DNA of 64,000 nucleotides from Crambe crambe. Its lineage: Eukaryota; Porifera; Demospongiae; Poecilosclerida; Crambeidae. The position numbers and the translations under genes were made by a program. How positions within the stretch are numbered: position 1 is the stretch's first letter; every line of letters begins with the position of its first letter. The notes beneath the pieces are model-generated. The model saw only the letters and a list, made by a program, of their open reading frames with translations. It did not search any database and was not told the origin of the DNA. The stretch covers positions 5,704,001-5,768,000 of the forward strand of contig OZ004588.1 of the NCBI GenBank assembly GCA_963924555.1, given 5' to 3'. This document shows positions 22,201 through 34,300 of this stretch, piece after piece.

Positions 22201-24881
22201 GAATGATTCTTACGCATAGCTTGATTGAAGTATGTGTACTGGATTCTTTCATTAGATTCTCCTTCAACATGGCTCTCTCTTTGGCACGTCAAACGATCAC
22301 CTAGTTCATCTGTTGTTTTTGTTCATTGCTATCTTTTAGTCAGTTCTCTGCATGGGCTTGATTTGTTGGCAAAGACAGCCAAGAAGCTCTCTTCATGGTG
22401 TAGCATTACTGCGTAGTGACTGCGAGCCTGAGCCTGTCTGTTGGTCTTTAGTAGAGCTTAAAGTTGTGTTTGCTTAGCTAGCTAGTAGCTAGATAATGCA
22501 CGTGCTCGATACGCATCACCGCGCATCATTGCGTGCGCTATTAATACATACCATCGATCAATTCAATGTACCCTCTTCCTGCTCCAATTCCAATTCTTGC
22601 TTCTCCTTCCAGGTGTTCCAGCTGCTGGTCTTCTGACACCTGCAGATGTAATCAAGACACGCCTCCAGGTGAAGCCACGCAAGGGACAACAGACATACAA
22701 CGGCATTGTGGACTGCTTCAGGAAGATCCTGAAGGCTGAGGGAGCAAGAGCTTTCTGGAAGGGTGCACCAGGTACGTACAGGTCTGAGAGTCTTCCCTTT
22801 ACTGGAATTTTTCACTGAACATTCCTGACATGACCTGGACTGCAAGTTTTCCCTTACCAGGTGTATTATCCTATAATCTTCCCTTTACCAGGTGTATTAT
22901 CCTGACCTGGACTTATAATCTTCCGGATGGATTTCCTTTGCTACCAGAGACCCTTACTAGAGTTTTACCTTTATCGGGTCTGAACTATGTTGAGTCTACC
23001 CTTTACCAGGTCTGGACTTGTTGATAACCCTTTACCAGTCCTAGCTGAGCTGCATGTGAACATTGGTGACCCTTTACCGGTCTATTTTAGGCCTGGTACA
23101 GACTCTACCCTTTACCATACACGTACATAGCAGTATACAGCTGCATCAAGGTGTTCACTTCCATACCTATCCACATTCCATAGCTCGTATATTCAGATCT
23201 TCTCCTCAATTCGGAGTGACTCTTGCAGCTTTTGAAGTTCTACACAAGATTTTCCCTGTGAACTTCAAAACAACGTAAGGAAACAAAATGTCCTCATCAG
23301 AGAAATGAGAGGGATCCATAATATTAATTAATAGCAGGGGGTTCTATAGTACTATGTATATAGTGGTTCCCATGGTATTCATTAATAGAGGGGTTCCATG
23401 ATGCTAATCAATAGCTCTAGGGGTTCCATGGTACTATTTAATAGAGGTATTAGTAGCTCTGGGCTACTACATGAATATGCTCAGTGTTTGGGTAGTCCAA
23501 ACTACTTTTGAGGTACCGTATTTCCACGATCAGATTCTGCAGCTACTAATTATTTCATTCCGCCAGAGAGTGAGGGTACAATTCGAGAGAGGCCACTAAA
23601 CAGGAGTGGCGACTATTACTATTAGATTGTTGTAGAGCTAGTTCCTAATCATCCTCTTTTTTGGTCTTAGCAGCTTCATGAGTCTCTTGATGGCTTTTGG
23701 CTTTCCAGAAAGCAGGGAACTTGACCAACTCTAATGGACTTGTACACATGATGGCCACGAACAGAACAACAACGCTATCCACCATATCTATACCGCTATC
23801 TATCTAATGCTAACAACAAAATGGCCATGAACAACACGAGCTTGACGAAATTTAGCAGGCCACATGTTTGCACACATGATACAGGAGGCTCTTATCCAAG
23901 TGTGGCTACTATACCATTTAGCATAAAATTATGGGAGGCTACTATTCAAGAGAGGCTACTAAACGGGGGCGGCATCTGATCGCGGAAATACAGTATATGT
24001 GACCCGGTACAGGAAAATCGGGCATAACGTGGCACTAAAAATTTTTTTGATTTGTTGATATCCGTTATCTATGGCCCTTTGGCTCTCCATCGCGCAAATA
24101 TCAAAGCTTCAGGTCCTTTGATGCCCGAGGAACAGCTCTTAGAAAACTCCAGGTAGCGTCCATTAGCGTTTTAATTTTTTAGAGAAAAAGCTGAATAAGC
24201 AACGTGAACATCATTTCCGGCCACGCCCGTAGACTATCAAATTGAAGTGGGCGGAGCCTCGAACTAGAGTTAGAGAGAAGCTAGTTTCTCGCAGCCTAGA
24301 AGAGAGTAACAAAGTACCGAAGGTAGCGTAGAAAGCTTAGTTAGTTCATATTTCCAAGCGTATAAGCTGTAAAGCCTACCTTAGTTCTGGTGATTTTCAG
24401 CTGCTGGATTTTCCGTGCACGAAGGTTTCATGGCTGACTAGCTAACTTTAGCGCTTCATTTGAAGCCTTTCTACTTTAGTCTAAGTTCCAAAACTTGGTC
24501 AGAAGTTTGTTCAAGGATTATACTTTTGATCTGTACAGAAAAATATTTTTTGTTGAATAAAATATAAATGGCATCTACGTAGAAAATTGTTCTGCCGTGT
24601 TATGCCCGATTTTCCTGTACTGGGTCACATATAGTTAGCTAGTACATATAAAGTATGCTATTTTAGTTCATAGGTAGGTTAATAGCTATAGGTATATAAA
24701 ATTCCTTTCCCCCCTCAGCACACCTCCAGTGTCAAGTACAATTGTACCCACCACGCCCAAAGACTCTACCCCCTTTCATCTACCGGATCACATAGGGGGC
24801 TATAGACTTTCCCGAGACACCTTTGCTGCGGTAGAGAGCAGGTACGGTCTTGTTTTCACATCTCTTTCGAGAAATAAGTGA
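16208..24881 (+). CDS. mitochondrial aspartate/glutamate carrier (SLC25A12/13-type), 3' twelve exons
   Basis: Members of this family exchange mitochondrial aspartate for cytosolic glutamate plus a proton in the inner membrane and serve the malate-aspartate shuttle. Visible exons, all with AG/GT borders and consistent phases, are: 16208-16347, 18303-18449, 18562-18700, 18829-19049, 20221-20296, 20525-20677, 20814-20947, 21370-21510, 21778-21916, 22613-22771, 23184-23274 and 24719-24881. They give 566 residues. First comes the end of the EF-hand region and linker ([44 protein letters not shown]). Three carrier repeats follow with signatures [20 protein letters not shown] and [10 protein letters not shown]. 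The C-terminus contains [20 protein letters not shown], typical of citrin/aralar, and a TGA at 24879. About 110 N-terminal residues with the first EF-hands are not found; the satellite lies just upstream. No frame break was seen. The introns carry many inverted-repeat elements. Confidence 0.95.
16670..17545. repeat. 80-bp tandem repeat in carrier intron, two blocks
   Basis: Units beginning gtagccatcccttgggg start at 16781, 16861, 16941 and 17021, an 80-bp period. Each holds two cccttggggcgtgggtat boxes and aaggttcaatcttgaaaat. A second block occupies about 17325-17545. It repeats the same end sequence (aggttcaatcagggttggtg, ttgcatgcatgctttgtata) as the first, so the block itself was duplicated. 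A short inverted-repeat element sits between the blocks. Confidence 0.95.
17120..17290. mobile_element. short inverted-repeat element, copy 1
   Basis: The left end tactgtagatttcaggatgg and the right end (reverse complement tactgtccattgcaggttgg) form an imperfect terminal inverted repeat of about 25 bp. A second copy lies in opposite orientation at 48594-48752 in an intron of the transporter gene. It is non-coding, about 170 bp, and typical of a MITE. Confidence 0.8.
18000..18155. repeat. 12-bp-based minisatellite
   Basis: Alternating cacatggtgtg, cacatggtatg and cacatgatata units give a tandem array. ORFs on both strands here are only translated repeat. Confidence 0.95.
19068..19353. mobile_element. 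short inverted-repeat element with internal tandem duplication
   Basis: It begins cagggttctccccagg and ends ccaggggaaaaccctg, a 16-bp imperfect inverted repeat. Inside, a segment of about 120 bp around gtgaaggagaggggcccaat is tandemly repeated. The same family occurs at 41105-41379. It lies in the carrier intron after the exon ending at 19049. Confidence 0.85.
19496..19919. mobile_element. inverted-repeat element with about 85-bp arms
   Basis: The left arm runs tagcctcggacccagcctct through cactgtttgcgcatgcgcca. The right arm is its near reverse complement, ending ggaggctgggtttgaggcta. The interior of about 250 bp has no convincing gene. No clear target-site duplication was identified. Confidence 0.85.
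20038..20172. repeat. tandem repeat of about 37 bp
   Basis: Three to four copies of ggtaaagggtcagcatgtgg followed by gatagtaagta lie in the intron before the exon at 20221. Confidence 0.9.
22040..22560. mobile_element. short non-autonomous DNA element, copy 2 (inverted relative to copy 1)
   Basis: The reverse complement matches the element nested in the pogo-like transposase at 1076-1905. Shared blocks include gtgatgcgtatcgagcacgt, gagcctgagcctgtctgtt, tggattctttcattagattc and gctcagtgtgc. It lies in the carrier intron between the exons ending at 21916 and starting at 22613. It lacks the extra 220 bp of copy 1. Confidence 0.8.
22780..23110. repeat. degenerate repeat with ccctttaccaggt core
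   Basis: Irregularly spaced ttccctttaccaggt and accctttaccag boxes fill this carrier intron. No exon was recognised within. Confidence 0.6.
23514..23995. mobile_element. TA-flanked short inverted-repeat element
   Basis: It starts TA-ccgtatttccacgatcag and ends ctgatcgcggaaatacag-TA, an inverted repeat with about 20 matching bases flanked by TA. The interior has no ORF. Its right-hand TA is also the left-hand TA of the next element. It lies in the last intron of the carrier gene. Confidence 0.85.
23994..24633. mobile_element. TA-flanked inverted-repeat element, 636 bp
   Basis: It begins TA-tatgtgacccggtacagg and ends cctgtactgggtcacata-TA. The arms of about 40 bp continue with aaaatcgggcataacgtggc and its reverse complement. 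TA flanks suggest Tc1/mariner-type integration, which is an inference from the dinucleotide. No coding region was seen. Confidence 0.9.
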
Positions 24882-25904
24882 CAATGTGTTTTAATTTCTG
24901 ATATGGAATTTATGTAGTAGTATTAATATAATTACGGCACGTTTCAGTGTCACCATTATTGTTGATTATAGCACACAATGGATTATTTATCTATTATTAT
25001 TATTATTATTATTTTTTTTTTTTTTTTTGATTGTTCATTAGTGCATTTATTTTTTAGCTTCAGATGCATTAATAATACAATTTTCTTATCACTTGTGTTG
25101 AAATAATAATATACAGGTATAGTTTGTTGTTTTTTGTTTGTTTGTTTCATGATATTTAGCATAGTGAACCTCCAAATAATGGACATACTCCTTTTGTACT
25201 TTGTAGGGAAGTTGCCTTCTTTTGGAGGTTGTTGTCCATTGTCCTTTAGTCCTCTTTCAGAGGTCCTTTATCAGAAGCTTCAACTGTATCTCATATCATG
25301 CATGTCATTTTAAGTGTTGGTATGGTTCTCTTAGCAATAAACCCTAACTTTCTACATATGTTTCAAACTCGCTTCTCTTACTCAAGACAATTGTCATAAT
25401 TATGTTACAGACTCACTTCTCTTACCCAAGACAATGTCTTCTTGTGGTGTTCTTGCTGATATAGCTAGATACATTTCCAGCACTGATTTTTTGGTTTACT
25501 ACAATATCTTATTTCAAACATTATTCAGAACTTCTCCCACGTCTTAGATAACCCAAGTGTCATCACACACTCACATGAAGTATTGGATATTGATTGGAAG
25601 TTCAACGTATGAGGTGATGCACCTCTAGAACTCATAGGATCTTGAAGCTCAAGATCCTATAATTAATTCTAGAGCCACACTATAGCATAGCGTGGTACTA
25701 ATAACTCCTATGTAAGGTGGTCAACATTATTAATTATTAACAATTCATAATGAAGGGGCTACATACTGTAAACAGGACTGTGATTACTATGACTACAGTT
25801 GTGTATTAGCTAGCATAGTTTAGTAGATATAAAAGCTGGGGGTTACTTCTTAATATGCACTGTTTGGCCTAAGCATCTAACTAACTTGCTAAATCAGCAG
25901 TTGA
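24882..25904. other. no gene recognised; 3' flank of carrier gene
   Basis: It contains a (tta)n plus T-run tract at about 24992-25029. It also has a hairpin with arms taggatcttga and tcaagatccta near 25637-25661, and sequence related to gaggttgtcc elements near 25195-25290. Confidence 0.5.
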
Positions 25905-26770
25905 CTATGCTATGTAAATATTTATGAGGTTCACCAATACAGCTTCGTTTGTATCATCAGGATCACTGCCACAGATTCGCAGTTCAATATCATCAGTAGT
26001 AGCCTGAGGGAGTGTTGTACAGAACCATGGAGGGTTGTTGAATTGGCAGCAGGTGCTAGTAGGACCACACCCTTCCCCGTCCCACAACAAATTATCAGTG
26101 TAAGTTACACCGGGAGTGGCAGGCCCAGCACTTCCAGAATCACAGAAATAATAGAAGGTACTTGATATGGCCAGTTCTGATTGCTGTTAGTGCAAGAACA
26201 TGTAAATTGTGAATTAGCAGCTTGGTTTAATGCTGATATAAATGTCCAAATGTGTTTTCGTGATCCTGCAGCACCATGTGTGAGGGAGATACCATCAATA
26301 TATGCACCTTCCAAGCTAGGATTTCCAACAATTGATGAAAAAAAAGCATCTGTTGTACCTTTCTGATACGCAATAACTTGTCCACACACATGCGAGTAGT
26401 TACGACCATTGGATGGGAAGAAGGCTGAATTACAACCACTGGATCGTCGACCACAAGCTCTCACAGGTGAGGTTACAAGTCTCTAATTAGTGGGACAGTC
26501 TTGACTGGGATCAGTTGTATTAAGGTAGGCAATTTTAGTCCACCTTCCAGGTCTACTACATGAGCATCTTCTCCGATTTGCAAGCTTGGGGTTCACGACA
26601 TTTTGTATTTTATTTTCGATTTCTTGTAGCATAGCATTGGTGTGTACATTGATAGCCTCTGCAGAAGGACAGGCTCCAGGTATTGCACTACTGATAACAA
26701 CTGGTGTGATTTTGACTGGCAAGTTATGCTGCATACTACATTTATAAAGACTGAATAAAATCACAAGATG
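25905..26770 (-). pseudogene. dead paralog of the secreted Cys-rich protein gene at 60 kb
   Basis: The minus-strand sequence matches the intact gene at 60045-60959 along most of its length. Shared stretches are IPGACPSAEAINVHTNAML, SNGRNYSHVCGQVIAY, LEGAYIDGISLTHGAAGS, LWDGEGCGPTSTCCQFNNPP and TTDDIELRICG. Three lesions are visible. A TAG near 26486 replaces the Trp codon of the paralog's SNWRL. A frameshift and small deletion lie near 26150. The signal-peptide coding region is cut at about 26770-26780 by a transposon. The 5' remainder reappears beyond the transposon as ggaaagcatcatttctt at about 29032. Confidence 0.88.
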
Positions 26771-27059
26771 GGAAAGTATGGCAATCCGTTCAAGACAATA
26801 TTATCAAAGAAATATATGGGCATATGATCCTATATTTGTATGCATGTAGCTACATTTTATATATGCTCAAAATTTCAACATATATATGTTCCTCAAAAGA
26901 CAAGAAATATATATGGGCAAAATTTCAACATACTCAACAGACAAGAAATATAATGGGCAAAATTTATATTATTACTCAAAAGAATATAATATTATGGGCA
27001 AATTTCAATATATATTCATTACTCAAAAATATATATATGTATGATAATTATTTGTCAAC

Positions 27060-28600
27060 CGGGAGGTCAAAGTTCAAACTTGTCCAGTAAGCCACATGCA
27101 AGTTCTCTAATCCGTAATCACTCCGCACTCGAGAAGGGAACCCATACTGATGTCCACCACAAAGAAAACACTCTAGCACTGTTTCAGCTGAATTGTTATC
27201 TGAGCAGTTAATGTAGGTAATGAGCTGTGAGTAGCCATCAATTCCTAACAACACAACAGACAAAGATCAGTCTTATTGACTGACCACTATAAACTAACAA
27301 CAGGCACTGTAAGAGTGTACTAAGTTGTACACCAATCCCTATTACTAACTTAAAGGTAATGTTTATTGACAGGTACAAGTCTACTATAATATATATTATA
27401 CTTTTGGATTTTTTAGCAACCTTAGCAGTGAAAATTTTCATATCTCTAGGCTCAGTCCTCTCCACTCAAGTATATAGCTATTCTTGAGCTGTAATCACAT
27501 TCTTATATCAATTTGAACTTTGAACTAACTAAATAAGTACCCTCTAATAAAGTGACCTTAAGGTAATTCTACAATCCAAATCTCCATAACCTGCCGTCTC
27601 ACTACCCACTACTCCCACTGTTCTATATTACATTATATACCTCCATGTATGACTAATTTCCACCTAATCAGTTTGTGCAGCCCATCGATATGCCTTCATT
27701 AAAATATCGACCAATTATTCATAATACCTATTAATTAGATTTGCATACCATAAACTGTTGGGCGTAGGAACAGAATATCGTCTCCGGTATGTAGTTATTC
27801 TGCGTCAGATTATTTGGCTTAAAGGATCGACTCTGTGTAGAGAATCTGCTACCCTTCTACACTGGACAATAATTCCCCTCGCTTGAAGTCCACCTCGGAT
27901 CATAGACAACCCTGAATTCACGGACTCCTGTGACAGAAAAAATGCATTAAAAATATTCCCCTTGGTTTCATAGAATCTTACCTGTACTAGTGAGCGTACA
28001 ACAGTGTCTAGGTCATCGTCAGATATGTCGCTATAGTGACGCCCAGTCTGAAGTCCTAACTCAGTCCTCCTTCGGAATAAAGTTCTCTCTGATACTCCAA
28101 ACATTGCAGCCATAGAAGTATAGTTGAAACCCAAGTCTAGTAGTGTTGTGATCTGCTGTTCAGATATCACTACTGAGGGCCTTCCAGGTCTACCATCTCC
28201 TACTACTGGGCAGGCAATAGTCAATGACATCCATGGATTACAATACAAATCCTCCAATTCCATTGTTCGATCAGAAAACAAAGTTGCAAAATGTTGCAGT
28301 ATTGAAGAGAGGGCAATATAATCCTGCAGGTTTCTTGCAGCCTGCTGGGAAGAACTGTGTAACTCCTCTAAACGACCTGCAATGTAATCAATTACATTCT
28401 TATTGAGCTAGCTTTATGAGTGCCTCACCTGAAAGAACACGAAGCAGTTCTACAAACTCTTCGGCCCTGCGAGTCAATGACTCAGCCAAATTGATATCGG
28501 TAGTAGATCGGTACTGCTTTCAAGTGACGTACACAGGCTGGCACTGAGGCTATACACGTACACTGGCTTAACTCTGGATCCATTGCAATGTCTGAAGAAA
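27060..28600 (-). pseudogene. integrase-like DDE (rve-type) transposase gene, truncated
   Basis: Exons read on the minus strand. About 28490-28440 encodes LAESLTRRAEEFVELLRVLS. About 28384-27735 (possibly subdivided near 27960) encodes DGRPGRPSVVISEQQITTLL, a helix-turn-helix-like FNYTSMAAMFGVSERTLFRR, then LHRVDP. About 27693-27645 encodes HIDGLHKLIRWKLVIHGG. About 27245-27060 encodes GIDGYSQLITYINCSDNN and YGFPSRVRSDYGLEN. The HxDG and RSDxGxEN motifs carry the first two catalytic-type acidic residues of an integrase core. The third (E) region is missing because the coding sequence ends at the left arm. A TGA replaces a likely Trp codon near 27800, and the 5' end has a TGA upstream of the first exon. 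Assignment to a named superfamily is left open. Confidence 0.8.
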
Positions 28601-28609
28601 GGTAAAAGG

Positions 28610-28665
28610 TCGACGCAGCACAGGCGCGCGTGCCGGCGCCGCCACGCGCGCCGCGCCGGGGGAAG
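28610..28665. promoter_or_regulatory. GC-rich island upstream of the integrase-like gene
   Basis: A strongly GC-rich stretch (gcgcgcgtgccggcgccgcc) in otherwise AT-rich DNA sits between the right arm and the first exon. It is a plausible promoter; this is inference from position and composition only. Confidence 0.3.
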
Positions 28666-29040
28666 GTAACCTTTAACCTGATTAAACTTTGACCCCACTT
28701 GAAAAATATATAATTATGTTGAAATTAGATCATGCAATGTCGAATGTAAATTGAACTTTTGATCATATATAATCATGAAGTTACATGCACACAAATAATT
28801 ATAGGATCATATGCCCATGGATTTTTGTCTTTTGAGTGCTATGTTGAAATTTTGCCACAATTTGAGTAATATTATTATATATGTTGAAATTTTGCCCATA
28901 TATATTTCTTGTCTTTTGAGGAACATATATATGTTGAAATTTTGAGCATATATAAAATGTAGTTACATGCACACAAATATAGGATCATATGCCCATATAT
29001 TTCTTTGATAATATTGTCTTGAACGGATTTAGGAAAGCAT

Positions 29041-31333
<2,293 letters not shown>

Positions 31334-34300
31334 CTAAATGAAAGTACCTTGACCCATAGTTTCAAATTCCTTGAGAGCTTGCATTGCCCTCTGTAGATAA
31401 ACTTGGTGATTACCCTGACATTTTATCTTTTCGACAAACTCAACAGCAGCTGCTTCTTGAGTCAGGTAATCCAGTGGGGTGGTAGGGGAATAGTCATCAG
31501 CAACATAATATTCAAGGATATTTTGTGACAACAAAGAGCGGCTCCACTCGGTAATGTATTTGGCACCCATTTTCACACCTTCAGATCCATCACTAATGCA
31601 AAGAGCCAACTGCTTCTGAACAAGAAAGCCCTTAGAACTTTCTGCCTGAATAAACATATGTAAGAGCTTTGAATGGTGCTTGCTAATCGGTGAACACTTT
31701 GGTTTAAAAGTGAACGTAGATTGATCCGATAATGGGTTGAGTCCAAAAACCTTTCCACTTGCCGTGACAATAAACATGGCAGTAGCAATGTCATTCCCAT
31801 GCAGTGCAAACAGATTTTGGCATTCTTTACTGCAAAATTTAGAAGCTGTTTCATTTTCTTTCGTCACCATTGTGTATTCAGGAACTGATAGTTGTAAGCA
31901 ATTCCTACAGCGGATGGAACAGTACCAGCAACCAGCTTCACAGGGCACATCAGTAGAAAAAATATCTCTGTATAAGAAAAGATGGAAGAAGTTAGTCTAT
32001 GCAATTTTGAAGAAAGAAAAAAAAACACTGAAATATGAACTTTTCAATAGAATTAGATCATTAATTTTAGCTTAGCTAGCTATTAGCTATGCAATGATGC
32101 ATGTATGAAGTTGAATCTCACCTTGATTTTATGGCATAGAGCAAAGATTTGATGCTATAATAGCCTTTGTTACGGAGAAGTGTTTTTAATAACTTAGGTG
32201 CTGTTAACTTCATTGCTATCTCCATGTCAATATCTGGATTTATGACAAAGAACTTCTCTTTGTTGCCCATTACTAACTCAGTTCCGTGAAGATCTTCAGT
32301 GGAAATAAAAAAGGCAAAGTTCTTTTGTGAACCTGCTTTAAAGGTATGCCACAGAACATATGGTTTTTCAAGACTGAAGTTATCAGTTTGCCCAACTGCT
32401 ATGAAGAGAGTTATGCTTTGAGCATTCTGTTGGAACGTCTGGTGGAGAAGAATTCTATGGCCTTCGGGTAAAACTACATCATCAGAGAGCTGCTTGGACC
32501 GTATGTGAAATAAATTGGGCAGCAAATTCACCACTTTTGGCTCACCATCCTCTGGAGTTTTACTAGGTTCTGAAGTCATTAGTGCTAGCTCTTGCAACAT
32601 TCCACTTACAATCCCATAAGAGTCAGCAATGTTAGCTTCAGGTAAGATTTTATCTTGCTTTTCAATTGACAGGCATGGTTTGTTCAGGTGTTCATACCAT
32701 GACTGTTCAAATTCTTTTGCCATGAATTCAAAAGCAGCCCAAACTCCAATAGGAAGAATTTTTCTTCTGTTTTCTTCCACAGGTACAAGATATCGACCAC
32801 CTTCAGGATTTATGAGATAATCATTAGGAATACTTACAGATGCACATGGGCTGAATTTGACAAGAAAATTTATCATACCAATGTGAACAATAAGAAAATG
32901 AGCCTTAACCGATGTCTTGGGAATTAATTTGCCAGTTTCTAAATCAAAACAAGCTGTGTTGAGATTACAGGTACTTGTTAATACTTGATTCATGAAACCA
33001 AATCTGAGATCTTCTTCTGTGGCACGTAAAGGACTCATAAGTAGGTATATTTCTGGCTTTATTTCAATGTCAGGCAAAGATTTTGGATTTAATAAACAAG
33101 AACGACAATACTTGAATAATTGGTAACATTCATCAGAATTAACATAGGCATCAAAGTCCCAGTTGAAAGCACGAAAAATAATCCCGATACTAAACATGTA
33201 GAGTTGATACCCATACTCCAAAATTTGCTCAGGATGAGATTTGTCACGACTGTCTTTATCATACAGTTTATCAAAAAAGTGGGTGATGAACCAATTTTCT
33301 CCATGCTTGCTTAAACTGTCCTCACATTTCTGACACAGCATGTACACACTACTTTCTTTGGCAGATGCAGGCTGCTCTCTGGAAGACTGACGCCCCAACC
33401 CAGGGAGCAAGTTATCGAATATCTTCTTGTTCTTTGGAAGGGGAACAGCACTAGCAAAGCGATCCAGAATAGCTTTAGGGTAGATATGACTGGCTATTAG
33501 CTTTTCTTTCTTTCCAGTAGACTTGGCTGCTCCTTTATCAGATAGCTTCATTCTTGTTGCTAGATTTTCACGACAAAGATAGCAGCGATGGCATTCGTAC
33601 AGCTTGTTAATCTCACAAATACAATCCATCATGGCAAAATCAAGCATTCTCGAACCCTCTTCATCCAATTGATTGTGGTCAAGCAAGTCACCAAGAAGAA
33701 GAATTATTTCCTTGAGTTTAGAGAAACAAGCATCATGTGCAGTAAAAAAATGCTGTGGTGCCATTGTGCTTGTGTTGTTGAGAAGACACAACTTTTCTTT
33801 CCTATAGAGCTGAAAAAGAGCTTTCCCCTTGACAAGATTCAGCTTCATATTGCTGTCTCCATTGGTGGCAGCTATCTGTCTTTCAACCTCATCGACACAC
33901 TTTTGGTATTGCTTGTACTTGTAACAGCCTTCGATGTAAACGAGAGCCAGCTCTACACATTAGGGGTAGTATAGCTGTAAATCTGGTCTATTCCTAATCA
34001 CATTCCCTTATGTACACGAAATTTACGAAATTAAATAGGCCTAAAAACTAGTTTTTAAAATCTATATTGCAATAGAAAATTGCAAACACTTCATTATCAT
34101 TAAAGGAAGTATATAACATTCAAAAGGCCAGCAAGCAAATGCTGCTGACATTCTTAGTACAGTTTTTGCTGTTCTCAGCACAATTTGTAACGAGATATCT
34201 TATATTGTATTCACATACCTAAATCCAAATTCTCCTTTCTCATAGAAATTTGAAGACATTTTCCAATAAGTTTGACATTTGGTTCAGCTGACTGGCAGAG

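Larger units (their letters stand above)
26780..29031. mobile_element. 2.25-kb transposon with long terminal inverted repeats and a target-site duplication
   Basis: The left arm starts ggcaatccgttcaagacaat and the right arm, read inward, taaatccgttcaagacaat. About 150 bp of each arm is near identical, and shared AT-rich blocks containing gggcaaaatttcaacata continue to about 27060 and 28690. The flanks are ggaaagtat at 26771-26779 and ggaaagcat at 29032-29040, a 9-bp target duplication with one difference. The intact paralog near 60950 has ggaaaagcat at the same place once. The interior encodes an integrase-like DDE protein on the minus strand. Confidence 0.9.
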
